From Amycolatopsis thermalba (GTDB lineage: Bacteria; Actinomycetota; Actinomycetes; Mycobacteriales; Pseudonocardiaceae), in assembly GCF_003385215.1 (NCBI RefSeq), contig NZ_PQHW01000024.1:1-64000 (forward strand): 64,000 nt of DNA, read 5' to 3'. Shown here piece by piece: positions 7,422-16,916 of the stretch. The notes below the pieces were generated by a model that made no database searches, was not told the origin of the DNA, and was given only the letters and a program-made list of their open reading frames with translations. The stretch's first letter is position 1. The number at the start of each line of letters is the position of its first letter. The translations under genes were made by a program, and so were the position numbers.

Positions 7422-10400
7422 TCACGCCACCGGCGTGCGGCCGCTGCCCGCGTGATCGACCCGCTCCAGCAGCTCCGCCTGGCGGCGGTGGTACTCGGCG
7501 ACCCCGGCGAGCTTGACCTCCTCGTAGCCGCGCACCACGTCCGGCAGCTCGGCGAGTTCGAGCAGCACCGGCTCGGGCGCCCGGCCGGCCAGCGCGCGGG
7601 TGATCGCCGCGCGGTAGTCGGTGATCAGCTGCCGTTCCACGCGCCGCACCTCGGCGTGGCCGAACACGTCGAACCGGGTGCCGCGCAGGCGCCGTCCGGC
7701 CCGCAGCAGCCGCAGCACCGGCCGCGCCCACGGGCCGAGCCCGATCTTGCGGTTGAGCCCCATCGCGCGCAGCACCGGCGGGTGGAACTGGAGCGCGTAC
7801 CGGGCGCCGGGGCCGAACTGCGCCTCGATCCCGGCGGCCAGCGCCGGGTCGAGCGACAGGCGCGCCACCTCGTACTCGTCCTTGTAGGCCATGAGCTTGT
7901 AGAGGTTGCGGGCGACCGCCTCAGCGACCGGGCCGTCGCCGGCGCGGGCGCGGACCTGTTCGACGAACTCGGCGTAGCCACGCGCGTAGTCCTCGTCCTG
8001 GTAGGCGATCAGGTCCGGCACGCGCACGTCGAGCAGCCGCGCCAGCTCGCCGCCCTCGGTGCGGACCAGCGACCGCACCCGGCGGACCGCGGCCGCATCC
8101 ACCGAACCGACGGCCGGCTCCGGGGCCGGCTCGGCGGCCAGCGCGTCCGGGTCGGCCACCAGCTGCCGGCCGCGGCGGAACGCCTGCAGGTTGGCCGGCA
8201 CCGCGGTGCCGTTGATCTCGATGGCCCGCTCGATGGCCGCGGCGCTGACGTTCAGCGCGCCGGTCTGGTACGCCGCGCCCAGCTGGAGGATGTTGGCGAA
8301 CTGGTCGTCGCCGAACAGGGCCTCGGCCGCCGCGCGCGCGTCCAGGTAGTGACCGCGGGCCGTCGCACCGTCCAAAGCGGACTGAATCGACGACCGGTCC
8401 GGAAAGGACACCGCGGTGTCGGCGATCATCCGCCCGGTGGGAACCTCCGAAGTGGACACCACGGCGACCGTGCGGGCCGGGTCGGCGACCGCCAGGTACG
8501 TGGGGTCGGCGCCCACGAGCGGATCGCAGGCCAGGTACAGGTCGCACTCCCCCGCGGCGAGCTTGGCCGCCTGCTCCACCGGCCCGGTGGTGATCTTGAC
8601 GTCGGAGACCACCGCGCCGCCCTTCTGCGCGAGCCCGGTCTGGTCGAGGGTCCGCACGTGCCGCCCGTCGAGCACCGCGGCGGTGGCCAGGATCTGCGCG
8701 ACGGTCACCACGCCGGTCCCGCCGATCCCGGTGATCCGCACCGCCACGTCACCGGACGCGGCCACCGGTTCGGGCAGGGCCGCCGCGTCCAGCGGCGGCA
8801 GCTCGCGGCGCCGCGGGCGGTCGCCGGGCACCACCGTCACGAACGACGGGCAGTCGCCCTTCAGGCACGAGTAGTCGACGTTGCACGAAGCCTGGTGGAT
8901 GCGGGTCTTGCGGCCGAACTCGGTGTCGGCCGGCTGCACGGACAGGCAGTTGGACTTCACCCCGCAGTCCCCGCAGCCCTCGCAGACCCGCTCGTTGATG
9001 AACACCTTCGTCGCCGGGGTTTCCTGCTTGCCGCGCCGCCGCTTGCGCCGCTTCTCCGCCGCGCACTCCTGGTCGTGGATGAGCACCGTGACGCCCGGGA
9101 CGGCGGCCAGCTCCTCCTGGGTGCGCAGCAGGTCGTCGCGGGAGCGCACCTGCACCCCGCGCGGGAACCGCAGGCGGCGCAGCCGGCGCGGCTGGTCGGA
9201 GGTGATCACGACCCTGGCGGCGCCCTCGGTGAGCAGCAGCGCGGCGAGCTTGTCCAGCGGCAGCGCCCCGACCGCGTCCTGCCCGCCGGTCATCGCCACC
9301 GCCGAGTTGTGCAGCAGCTTGAACGTGATGTTCACGCCCGCCGCGACCGCCGCCCGCACGGCGAGGCTGCCCGAGTGGGTGAAGGTCCCGTCGCCGATGT
9401 TCTGCACCAGGTGCCGCGTCGCCACGAACGGCGCCATCCCGATCCACTGGGCGCCCTCGCCGCCCATCTGCGTGATGCCGACGACGTCGCCGACCTGTTC
9501 GGGCTCCATGAACAACGCCATCGTGTGGCAGCCGATGCCGGCCCCCACGAGCGTGCCCTCGGGCACCTTCGTCGAGGAGCTGTGCGGGCAGCCCGAACAG
9601 AAGTAGGGGGTGCGGGCCAGCAGCGGCACCGCGATCCGCTCCCGGCGGCGCCGCCCCCGCCAGGCCCGCACCGGCTCGATGTCACCGAGCACGCGGGCCA
9701 GGCCCTGGGCGATGGCGTCCGGGTCCAGCTCGCCCAGCTCGCTGAACAGCGTCCGGCCGTCCGGACCGGTCTTGCCGTGCACCCGCGGCGCGCCCGGGTG
9801 GCCGTAGAGGATCTCCTTGACGGCGGGCTCGACGAGCGCGCGTTTCTCCTCCACCACGACGATCCGGTCGAGGCCGCGCGCGAACTCGGTGACGATCCCC
9901 GGCTCGACCGGGTGGATCACGCCCAGCTTGAGCAGGCGGATGCCGTAGCGGGCCAGTGCGTCGTCGTCCAGGCCGAGCGTGCGCAGCGCCTGCCGCACGT
10001 CCAGATAGGACTTCCCGGCGGTGACGATCCCGATCCGGTCCCCGGGGCCGGACCGCAGCATCCGGTTGACCCCACTGGCCCGGACGTACTCCAGGGCGAG
10101 CGGCAGCCGGACCCGGTGCAGGCTGTGCTCCAGCGTGGCCAGTTCCGGGCCGACCAGGCGGCCGCTCGGGCGGTGGCCGTAGGCGCCCTCGGGCAGCACC
10201 GGCGCGGACCACGCCGGGCCGGCCACCGCGGTGGCGGCCGCGTCGGCGACGTTCGCGACGATCTTCATCGCCGACCACAGCCCGCTGGCGCGGGACAGCT
10301 CCACCGCGTGCCGCCCGTGGTCCAGGACGTCCTGGGAGTCCGCCGGGAAGAACACCGGCATCGCCAGGTCGGCCAGCGCGTGCTCGGACGCGCACGGCAC

Positions 10401-10856
10401 GGTCGAGGACTTGGCGTTCGGGTCGTCCCCGACCAGCGCGACCGCGCCACCACGCGGGTGGGTGCCGGCGAGGTTGGCGTGCCGGAGGGCGTCCGTGGCG
10501 CGGTCCAGGCCCGGCGCCTTGCCGTACCACCAGCCGGTCACGCCGTCCGGGCGCAGCGCGCCGAGGTTCGCGGCCAGCTGGCTGCCCATCACCGACGTGG
10601 CGGCCAGCTCCTCGTTGAGCCCGGGCCGGTGCACGACCGCGTGCTCGTCCAGCAGCGCGGAGCGCCGCGCCAGCTCCAGGTCGAACCCGGCCAGCGGCGA
10701 GCCCTCGTAGCCGGAGACGAAGGCGGCCGTGTCCGTCCCGGCCCGCCGGTCGAGCCGGACGCGGTCCAGCACGACCCGCACCAGGGCCTGCACGCCGGTC
10801 AGGTAGACGGTTCCCGAGTCGCGCACGTACCGCTCGTCCAGGGTGAAGGTCGTCAT
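7422..10856 (-). CDS. Indolepyruvate ferredoxin oxidoreductase (fused alpha-beta-gamma form)
   Basis: Large fused enzyme of 1144 residues that oxidatively decarboxylates aryl pyruvates (indolepyruvate, phenylpyruvate) to aryl-acetyl-CoA, passing electrons to ferredoxin. The N-terminal 400 residues match the pyrimidine-binding and transferase parts. A TPP-binding domain with FCSGCPHSSST and GIGCHTM follows. Iron-sulfur ligands appear in CEGCGDCGVKSNC and in a second group, CNVDYSCLKGDC. The C-terminal third is the gamma domain, starting at ITGIGGTGVVT. The length is typical for the actinobacterial fused form. The gene is divergent from an Lrp-type regulator, which fits control by amino acids. 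It could feed aromatic amino acid breakdown. Confidence 0.92.
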   Translation of the reverse strand: MTTFTLDERYVRDSGTVYLTGVQALVRVVLDRVRLDRRAGTDTAAFVSGYEGSPLAGFDLELARRSALLDEHAVVHRPGLNEELAATSVMGSQLAANLGALRPDGVTGWWYGKAPGLDRATDALRHANLAGTHPRGGAVALVGDDPNAKSSTVPCASEHALADLAMPVFFPADSQDVLDHGRHAVELSRASGLWSAMKIVANVADAAATAVAGPAWSAPVLPEGAYGHRPSGRLVGPELATLEHSLHRVRLPLALEYVRASGVNRMLRSGPGDRIGIVTAGKSYLDVRQALRTLGLDDDALARYGIRLLKLGVIHPVEPGIVTEFARGLDRIVVVEEKRALVEPAVKEILYGHPGAPRVHGKTGPDGRTLFSELGELDPDAIAQGLARVLGDIEPVRAWRGRRRRERIAVPLLARTPYFCSGCPHSSSTKVPEGTLVGAGIGCHTMALFMEPEQVGDVVGITQMGGEGAQWIGMAPFVATRHLVQNIGDGTFTHSGSLAVRAAVAAGVNITFKLLHNSAVAMTGGQDAVGALPLDKLAALLLTEGAARVVITSDQPRRLRRLRFPRGVQVRSRDDLLRTQEELAAVPGVTVLIHDQECAAEKRRKRRRGKQETPATKVFINERVCEGCGDCGVKSNCLSVQPADTEFGRKTRIHQASCNVDYSCLKGDCPSFVTVVPGDRPRRRELPPLDAAALPEPVAASGDVAVRITGIGGTGVVTVAQILATAAVLDGRHVRTLDQTGLAQKGGAVVSDVKITTGPVEQAAKLAAGECDLYLACDPLVGADPTYLAVADPARTVAVVSTSEVPTGRMIADTAVSFPDRSSIQSALDGATARGHYLDARAAAEALFGDDQFANILQLGAAYQTGALNVSAAAIERAIEINGTAVPANLQAFRRGRQLVADPDALAAEPAPEPAVGSVDAAAVRRVRSLVRTEGGELARLLDVRVPDLIAYQDEDYARGYAEFVEQVRARAGDGPVAEAVARNLYKLMAYKDEYEVARLSLDPALAAGIEAQFGPGARYALQFHPPVLRAMGLNRKIGLGPWARPVLRLLRAGRRLRGTRFDVFGHAEVRRVERQLITDYRAAITRALAGRAPEPVLLELAELPDVVRGYEEVKLAGVAEYHRRQAELLERVDHAGSGRTPVA

Positions 10857-10918
10857 GCCGGGCCTTTCGCGTCACGCCGGTTGGGACGTGGATCACTTCA
10901 GCCAAGGACGTGCGGCGG

Positions 10919-10996
10919 CGCAACAACGAGCGGTCCTGCTCGGCGCAGCACGCAAAGATCCTCCGGCGAGGAGTGCACCGGCTCACATCTGTTGCG
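10919..10996. promoter_or_regulatory. Possible Lrp operator pair in divergent promoter region
   Basis: The 154-base gap between the oxidoreductase and lrp-type genes holds a perfect 7-bp inverted repeat, CGCAACA (10919-10925) and TGTTGCG (10990-10996), 64 bases apart. The second arm lies 14 bases before the regulator ATG. The pairing could mark autoregulation and control of the divergent gene, but the match is short. Confidence 0.3.
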
Positions 10997-11010
10997 TACG
11001 ATCACGCGCC

Positions 11011-11493
11011 ATGGCCGACGAACTGATCGACGGGACCGACCGGGAGATCCTGGCCCTGCTGCGGGAGGACGCCCGCCGGACGCTGTCCGACATCGCCTCC
11101 CGCGTCACGCTGTCCACGGCCGCGGTGAAGCGGCGCGTCGACCGCCTGCGGGAGACCGGCGTCATCACCGGGTTCACCGTGCAGGTCGACCACGCCAAGC
11201 TCGGCTGGGGCATCGAGGCCTTCACCGAGCTGCGGTTCTTCGGCACCACCAACGTGGACGAGATCGTGCAGACGACCACGCGGATGCCGGAGGCACAGGC
11301 GGTGTTCACCATCGCCGGCGACCCCGACGCCCTGGTGTGGCTGCGGGTGCGCGACGTGCAGCACCTGCAACGCACGGTCGACGAGCTGCGCCGCAGCCAC
11401 CGCATCACCAGCACGAAGACGCTGATCGTGCTGGACTCGTGGACGCGCGGCCAGGACTGGCCCGGCTCGCCGGCCGAGCCCCCGCGGAGCTGA
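11011..11493 (+). CDS. Lrp/AsnC-family transcriptional regulator
   Basis: Regulator of 160 residues. The N-terminal helix-turn-helix (DREILALLREDARRTLSDIASRV, then STAAVKRRVDRLRETGVI) is followed by a RAM/ACT ligand domain of about 75 residues that normally binds an amino acid. It is divergent from the indolepyruvate oxidoreductase gene, the classic arrangement for a specific Lrp regulator of an amino acid catabolic gene, so an aromatic amino acid is a likely effector. The C-terminal tail WTRGQDWPGSPAEPPRS is outside the usual fold. Its stop lies 9 bases from the convergent monooxygenase stop. Confidence 0.92.
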   Translation: MADELIDGTDREILALLREDARRTLSDIASRVTLSTAAVKRRVDRLRETGVITGFTVQVDHAKLGWGIEAFTELRFFGTTNVDEIVQTTTRMPEAQAVFTIAGDPDALVWLRVRDVQHLQRTVDELRRSHRITSTKTLIVLDSWTRGQDWPGSPAEPPRS

Positions 11494-11502
11494 CCGCTCG
11501 CC

Positions 11503-13242
11503 TCACCCCGCCTGGTCCAGGCTGCGCCGCAGCTGGAAGGCGAGCACCTTGGAGTAGGTCCGGCACATCTGGAAGTTGCCCGCGGTGAACCACAGCCCCG
11601 GCTGCGCGGTGTGCCGCCACATGTTGCGGACCTCGCCCTCGTCGTCGTAGCCCCAGATGGGTCCCACGGTGTCGGCGACCTCGTCCCCCATCAGGCGCCG
11701 CAGGCCCTCCTGCTGGCTCTGGTACCCGGTGGCGAGCACGACGAGGTCGGCCTCGACCACCGAGCCGTCGGACATGCGCAGGCCCTCGCGGGTGAACCGG
11801 TCCGCGTCCGCCCACTGCACCAGGCCGATCTCGCCGGAGATCAGCAGGTCCGAGCACCCGACGTTGAGGTAGTACCCGCCGCCGCGGCGCATGTACTTCA
11901 TCTGCTGCCCGGTCTCGTCGTGGCCGTAGTCGGTGCGGAACCCGATCCGGTTCAGCCCCGCGACGAGGTCCCGGTCCAGCTCCTTCATCCGCGCCGTGAG
12001 CTGCTTGGCGCCCACGACGAGATCCGGGTACGGCACCGACAGCCCGATCAGGTCGCTGTCCTCCAGCGTCGGCGCGGTCAGGTAGGAGGCGTCGGCCAGC
12101 GCGGCGCTCGGCTCGATGCTCACCACCGTCGTGGGGTTGCGCTGGATCATGGTCACCGACGCGCCGTTGGCGTGCAGGTCCTGCGCCACGTCGTGGCCGC
12201 TGTTGCCGGTGCCGACGACGATGACGCGGCGGCCGGCGTAGGCGGCCCCGTCCTGGTAGGCGCTGGAGTGCACCACCTCCCCCGCGAACTCGCCCAGGCC
12301 GGGCAGGTCCGGGACGAACGGCAGGCCGCTCACCCCGGTCGCGATCACGACGTGCTTCGGGCGCAGCACGCGCGTGCTGCCGCCGGCGCGCCGCACCCGG
12401 GCCTCCCAGGTGCCGCTCGCGGCGGAGTAGGCGGCGCCCTCGAAGGTGGTGCCACCCCAGAAGTTGATCTCCATCGCGTCCACGTAGGACTCGAACCAGC
12501 CGGCCAGCTTGTCCTTGGGCACGAACACCGGCCAGGTCTGCGGGAACGGCAGGTACGGCAGGTCGTTGAGCCACACCGCGTTGTGCAGCGTGAGAGCGTG
12601 GTAGCGCTTGCGCCAGTTGTCGCCGGGGCGCTCGTGGGTGTCGACCACCAGCGTGTCGACGTCGAGCTGTCCCAGGCGCGCGGCGAGCGCCAGCCCGCTC
12701 TGCCCGCCGCCCACGATGAGCACGTCCGGCTCGTGATCGGCGTAGGCGCGCGCCGCCTCCCGGCGGTCGAGCCAGTTCGGGCCCCCGAACTTCGCCGAGT
12801 CGCGCTGGCCGACCGGCCGGTTCTCGCCGACCGGCTCCGGGTAGCCGGCCAGCTGGTCCAGCGTGGTCAGCAGGGTCCGCGCCACGTGACCGCGCCCGGG
12901 CTCCTCGACCAGGCGCACCACGCCCGCGCCGCTGCCCGCGGTGACCTCGAACTCGAAGATCGCCTCCAGGGTGCGGATCCCGTTGCGCTCCACGAACCGC
13001 GGCGGCGTGCGGCCGGCCGCGACCCGGAATCCGGACGCCTTCGCGACCGGCTGGAGGGCGGCCAGCTCGGCGGGCACCCGCTCCCCCGCGACCGTGTGGA
13101 TGTCGTCGGTGAACGCCACCAGATCGCGCCAGTAGCACTCGCCGGCGAACAGCGGCGACAGATCGGCCCCGTGGGTCAGCAGGTTGCCGAACTCGTCGAG
13201 CCAGCTGGCGGCGATCGTCTCCGGGCCGGGCGTCGTCATCAT
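11503..13242 (-). CDS. FAD/NADPH-dependent flavin monooxygenase with NTF2-like N-terminus
   Basis: Protein of 579 residues. Residues 1 to about 140 look like an NTF2/SnoaL-type domain (WLDEFGNLLTHGADLSPLFAGECYWRDLVAF). The rest is a class B flavoprotein monooxygenase: FAD motif VLIVGGGQSGLALAARL, NADPH motif VIVVGTGNSGHDVA and the ATGYQ motif near the C-terminus. Such enzymes perform Baeyer-Villiger or heteroatom oxidations. The ATG at 13242 is preferred because AGGAG lies 4 bases upstream; a GTG at 13269 overlaps the previous stop (GTGA) and is an alternative. It is the last gene of the operon beginning at 18712. Confidence 0.88.
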   Translation of the reverse strand: MMTTPGPETIAASWLDEFGNLLTHGADLSPLFAGECYWRDLVAFTDDIHTVAGERVPAELAALQPVAKASGFRVAAGRTPPRFVERNGIRTLEAIFEFEVTAGSGAGVVRLVEEPGRGHVARTLLTTLDQLAGYPEPVGENRPVGQRDSAKFGGPNWLDRREAARAYADHEPDVLIVGGGQSGLALAARLGQLDVDTLVVDTHERPGDNWRKRYHALTLHNAVWLNDLPYLPFPQTWPVFVPKDKLAGWFESYVDAMEINFWGGTTFEGAAYSAASGTWEARVRRAGGSTRVLRPKHVVIATGVSGLPFVPDLPGLGEFAGEVVHSSAYQDGAAYAGRRVIVVGTGNSGHDVAQDLHANGASVTMIQRNPTTVVSIEPSAALADASYLTAPTLEDSDLIGLSVPYPDLVVGAKQLTARMKELDRDLVAGLNRIGFRTDYGHDETGQQMKYMRRGGGYYLNVGCSDLLISGEIGLVQWADADRFTREGLRMSDGSVVEADLVVLATGYQSQQEGLRRLMGDEVADTVGPIWGYDDEGEVRNMWRHTAQPGLWFTAGNFQMCRTYSKVLAFQLRRSLDQAG

Positions 13243-13265
13243 CGTCTCCTGAGGGTCGCGGGCGG

Positions 13266-14327
13266 TCACGGGATCAGGCGCAGGGCGCGCATCCGGTCGA
13301 GGTTGTCCAGGAAGCTGTCGTGGGTGTCAATGCACTCGGTGAACCCGGCGCGGCGGATCTTGATGGTGCTCTGCACCATGTCGGCGCCGTTGGCGAGCCA
13401 GCCGTCGATGAACGGCCACGACGCCAGCGCGGACAACGGCAGCGGCCGCAGCTCGTGGGCGGCGGCCAGGGCGCCCCAGGTGGCGCCCTTGTCCGCCATC
13501 TGCTCGGCCAGCGGCATCGGCTGCGGCGGGGCCGCGGGCATCCCGAAGAACCCGGCGATGTCGGGCCACAGGTGCTGCCAGCGGAAGTGGTCGCCGTTGG
13601 TGACGTTGAAGACCTCACCGCGCGCGGCCGGGCTGTCCAGGGCCCACTCGACGGCGCCGGCGACGATCCGCGCGTCGGTGGCCTGGTGCAGGGCGGTCCA
13701 CACCTGCGGCGTGCCCGGGAACCGCAGCGGCACGCCCTGGTGCTTGCTGACCGCGGCGAACACGGCCAGCCCGGTGACGAGGTTCATCGGCGAGCCGAGG
13801 CTGACCCCCAGCACCCCGTCCGGCCGCAGCACCGTCCAGGTGTACCCCGCCCGTTCCGCGTCCGTCCACAGCAGATCTTCCTGGTCGTTGTAGAAGATCG
13901 GCCCGAGGAAGCGCGGATCGCTCTCCTTGGCCGGGGTCTTGTAGTGGCCGAGGTGCTCCCCGTAGGACTTGCCGCCGCCGATGAGCACGACGTGCCGCAC
14001 GGCGGACGCACTCGCGTGCAGCGCGTCCAGGAGGTTCCGCAGCATGGCGACGTTCGGGCCGACGGTGGCCGCCATGGTCTCGCGCTCGACGTAGGCGGCG
14101 AACACGACCTCCGTGATGTCCGCGCGGCCGGCCAGCGCGGCGGCGGTGGCCGCGGGGTCGAGCAGGTCGACCTGCACGTGGTCGTCGATCACGCTGCCGT
14201 CGGGGAGCGTGACCGGGCCGCGGCGCGCCAGCGTCGCCACCGGCCGGTCGTGGTCGCGCAACCGCTGCGCCACCGCCCCGCCGATCACGCCGTGCGCACC
14301 GACGACGAGTGTGGTCCGAGTTGTCAC
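13266..14327 (-). CDS. PRISE-like NAD(P)-dependent SDR (progesterone 5-beta-reductase/iridoid synthase-like)
   Basis: Extended short-chain dehydrogenase of 353 residues. The N-terminal nucleotide motif is VVGAHGVIGGAVAQRL. The middle carries FYNDQEDLL and YTWTVLRPDGVLGVS, which resemble the PRISE (5-beta-reductase/iridoid synthase-like) family where the catalytic Tyr sits in N-F-Y-Y; here the motif reads IFYNDQED. Known family members reduce 1,4-enones. The gene lies between the ABC permease (34 bases) and the monooxygenase (23 bases), so it is part of the same catabolic operon. The substrate is unknown; a simple NAD-dependent epimerase role is an alternative. Confidence 0.75.
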   Translation of the reverse strand: MTTRTTLVVGAHGVIGGAVAQRLRDHDRPVATLARRGPVTLPDGSVIDDHVQVDLLDPAATAAALAGRADITEVVFAAYVERETMAATVGPNVAMLRNLLDALHASASAVRHVVLIGGGKSYGEHLGHYKTPAKESDPRFLGPIFYNDQEDLLWTDAERAGYTWTVLRPDGVLGVSLGSPMNLVTGLAVFAAVSKHQGVPLRFPGTPQVWTALHQATDARIVAGAVEWALDSPAARGEVFNVTNGDHFRWQHLWPDIAGFFGMPAAPPQPMPLAEQMADKGATWGALAAAHELRPLPLSALASWPFIDGWLANGADMVQSTIKIRRAGFTECIDTHDSFLDNLDRMRALRLIP

Positions 14328-14361
14328 TGTTGTTCTCTCCCAGTGGTTTCGTGGATCCGGC

Positions 14362-15372
14362 TCAGGCCGGGCCCGCTCCGGTGCGGCGGGACCGCAGGCG
14401 GTCCAGCGCCACGGCGACGACGATGACGGCCCCCTGGATGATCTGCTGGTAGAACGACGACACGTCGAGCAGCGTCATGCCGTTGACCAGCACACCCATG
14501 ATGGCGGCGCCGAGGAAGGTTCCGGTCAGCGAGCCGCGCCCGCCCATCAGCGAGGTGCCGCCGAGCACCACGGCCGCGATGGCGGACAGCTCGTAGCCGC
14601 TGCCGAGGTCGGGAACCGAGCTCTGCAGGCGGGCCGAGGCGATCACGCCGCCGATCGCCGCGCACAGTCCGGACAGGACGTACACCCACACGAGCACGCG
14701 CCGGACCGGGATCCCGGCCAGCCGCGCCGCTTCCGGGTTGCCGCCCACGGCGAACACCCACCGGCCGAACACCGTGCGGTTGAGCAGGTAGCCGCCGATC
14801 GCGAACACCGCGACCATGACGAGCACCGGAGTCGGGATGCCCAGCACTGCCCCGCTGCCCAGCGTCGCGTAGCTCAGGTCGGTGGAGAACAGCGTGGTCC
14901 CGTCGGTGCCCACGTAGGTCACGCCCCGCAGGTAGGTGAGCGCGGCCAGGGTCACGATGAACGGGGCCAGCCCGAGACCGGCCACGAGCGCGCCGTTGAC
15001 GAGCCCGATGGCCACGCCGGCCGCGAGCGCCACCGGGAGCGCGACCAGCGCCGGCACGCCTCCCAGCGACAGGGACACCGCCACGAACGCGGTGACGCCC
15101 ACGGCCGAGCCGACCGACAGGTCGATGCCCGCGGTGATGATGACGAAGGTCAGGCCCGCGCCGAGGATCGCGGTGACGGCGATCTGCCGGGCGATGTCCA
15201 GCAGATTGGGCACGGTGAAGAAGTAGGGCGCCGCGATCGCGAACACGACGACGAGCACGAGCAACGCGGACAGCACGCCCAGCCAGTCGGTCACGCTGGC
15301 CCGTCCGCGCGGCCTGCGCCGCGGGTCCGGGCGCTCGCGCGGGACGGCTTCGGTCACTGACGTGGTTTCCAT
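14362..15372 (-). CDS. ABC transporter permease, ribose/xylose (RbsC) class
   Basis: Membrane permease of 336 residues with 8-10 hydrophobic segments. The family signature GLTFVIITAGIDLSVGSAVG and the C-terminal AIAAVVLGGTSLMGGRGSLTGTFLGA are present. With the ATPase and binding protein encoded upstream it forms a sugar-class importer. The ATG is preceded by GGAGGTGATCC, an 11-base perfect complement to the 16S rRNA 3' end, so translation should be strong. It begins 4 bases after the ATPase stop. Confidence 0.92.
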   Translation of the reverse strand: METTSVTEAVPRERPDPRRRPRGRASVTDWLGVLSALLVLVVVFAIAAPYFFTVPNLLDIARQIAVTAILGAGLTFVIITAGIDLSVGSAVGVTAFVAVSLSLGGVPALVALPVALAAGVAIGLVNGALVAGLGLAPFIVTLAALTYLRGVTYVGTDGTTLFSTDLSYATLGSGAVLGIPTPVLVMVAVFAIGGYLLNRTVFGRWVFAVGGNPEAARLAGIPVRRVLVWVYVLSGLCAAIGGVIASARLQSSVPDLGSGYELSAIAAVVLGGTSLMGGRGSLTGTFLGAAIMGVLVNGMTLLDVSSFYQQIIQGAVIVVAVALDRLRSRRTGAGPA

Positions 15373-15376
15373 CGGA

Positions 15377-16915
15377 TCACCTCCGGGTGAGTTCGGCGGC
15401 CGCGTCGGCCGGGCCGGTCGCGTGCCGGATGACCTCTTCCTCCGTCATCGCCGCGCCGGACAGCTCGGCGACGATCGACCGTCCGCTCATCACCAGGACG
15501 CGGTCGGCGAGGCCGAGGACCTCGGGCAGTTCGGAGGAGATGAGCACGACGGCGACGCCGCGCGCGGCGACTTCGTTGACGAGGGCGTAGATGTCGGCCT
15601 TGGCGCCGATGTCGACGCCGCGGGTGGGCTCGTCGAGGATGAGCACCGCGGGGCGGCGCGCCAGGCACCGGGCGAGCAGGACCTTCTGCTGGTTGCCGCC
15701 GGACAGTTCGGCGACGCGCTGGTCCAGGCCGGCCGCCTTGATCCGCATCCGGTCGGCGTAGGCGCGCGCGGCGGACCTGCGTGCGCCCGCCGAGGTCCGG
15801 CCCAGCGGGCGCCGGCCCAGGCGGGTGCCGGCGCACACGTTGTCCGCCACCGACATCGCCGGGAACAGGCCCTGGCTCTTGCGGCTCTCCGGCAGCATCA
15901 CGATGCCCGCGGCCGCGGCGGACGCGGGCCGCCGGGTGTCGACCGGCCGGCCGTCCACGGTGACGACGCCTCCGTCGCCGCGGTCGAACCCGGCGATCAG
16001 GCGGCACAGCTCGCTGCGGCCGGCGCCGACGATGCCGGCGAGCCCGACCACTTCACCGGCCCGCACCTGGAACGAGCACTCCCGCACGTCCCGCGATCTG
16101 ATCCGCTCCACCCGCAGCCGCACCTCCGCCGACGGGCGCCGCTCACCGTGCTGGTAGAGGTTCGCGACGGGCCGCCCGACCATCGAGGTCACGATCCGGT
16201 CCTCGCTCATCCCGGCGCGGGACATGGTGTCGGCCACCCGGCCGTCGCGCAGGACCGTGACGCGGTCGGCGATCCGGTCGATCTCGGCCATCCGGTGGCT
16301 GATGTAGAGCAGGCCGAGGCCGGCGTCGCGCAGTTCCGCGACGATTCCCAGCAGCGCGTTGGCCTCCTCGTCGGACAGCGCGGCGGTGGGCTCGTCGAGC
16401 ACCAGTACGCGCGGGTGGTCGGCGAGGGCGCGGGCGATCTCGACCAGCTGCTGCTGCCCGGTGCCCAGGTCGGCCACGCGGGCGTCCGGATCGAGCGGCG
16501 CGCCGACCCGGGCCAGCGCGTCGGTGGCCCGTGCCCGGGCCGCGCGGCGGTCGAACCGTCCGCCGCGCCGCCGCGGCTCCCGGCCGAGCACGATGTTCTC
16601 GGCCACGGTCAGCTCCGGCACCAGGCTCAGTTCCTGGTGCACCACGGTGAGCCCGCGCTGCCGGGCGTCACCGGGGCCGGTGAAGGTCACCGGCACGCCG
16701 TCGACCAGGACGCGGCCGCTGTCCGGGGCGTGGATACCGGTCAGCACCTTGATCAGCGTGGACTTGCCCGCCCCGTTCTCCCCGGCCAGCACGTGCACCT
16801 CGCCGGGGGTCAGGCCGAGCGAGACACCGCGCAGCACCGGGTTGCCCGCGAAGGACTTGGTGACGTCCTCCAGCCGCACCACGGCTGTGTCGGCTGTGTC
16901 GTTGTGGACTGCCAT
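15377..16915 (-). CDS. ABC transporter ATP-binding protein, ribose (RbsA) class
   Basis: Double ATPase of 512 residues. The first nucleotide domain has Walker [10 protein letters not shown], signature LGTGQQQL and Walker B VLVLDEPTAAL. The second domain has a degenerate Walker A (GIVGAGRSEL), signature [15 protein letters not shown] and VLILDEPTRGVD, as usual for RbsA/MglA proteins. It starts 1 base after the binding-protein stop and drives import through the permease at 14362. Confidence 0.93.
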   Translation of the reverse strand: MAVHNDTADTAVVRLEDVTKSFAGNPVLRGVSLGLTPGEVHVLAGENGAGKSTLIKVLTGIHAPDSGRVLVDGVPVTFTGPGDARQRGLTVVHQELSLVPELTVAENIVLGREPRRRGGRFDRRAARARATDALARVGAPLDPDARVADLGTGQQQLVEIARALADHPRVLVLDEPTAALSDEEANALLGIVAELRDAGLGLLYISHRMAEIDRIADRVTVLRDGRVADTMSRAGMSEDRIVTSMVGRPVANLYQHGERRPSAEVRLRVERIRSRDVRECSFQVRAGEVVGLAGIVGAGRSELCRLIAGFDRGDGGVVTVDGRPVDTRRPASAAAAGIVMLPESRKSQGLFPAMSVADNVCAGTRLGRRPLGRTSAGARRSAARAYADRMRIKAAGLDQRVAELSGGNQQKVLLARCLARRPAVLILDEPTRGVDIGAKADIYALVNEVAARGVAVVLISSELPEVLGLADRVLVMSGRSIVAELSGAAMTEEEVIRHATGPADAAAELTRR

Positions 16916-16916
16916 G

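Noticed and set aside
7422-10856. Indolepyruvate oxidoreductase as part of the iac regulon
   Set aside because: No iac-type operator is visible in its promoter region and a dedicated Lrp regulator is divergent; it is 11 kb from the cluster.
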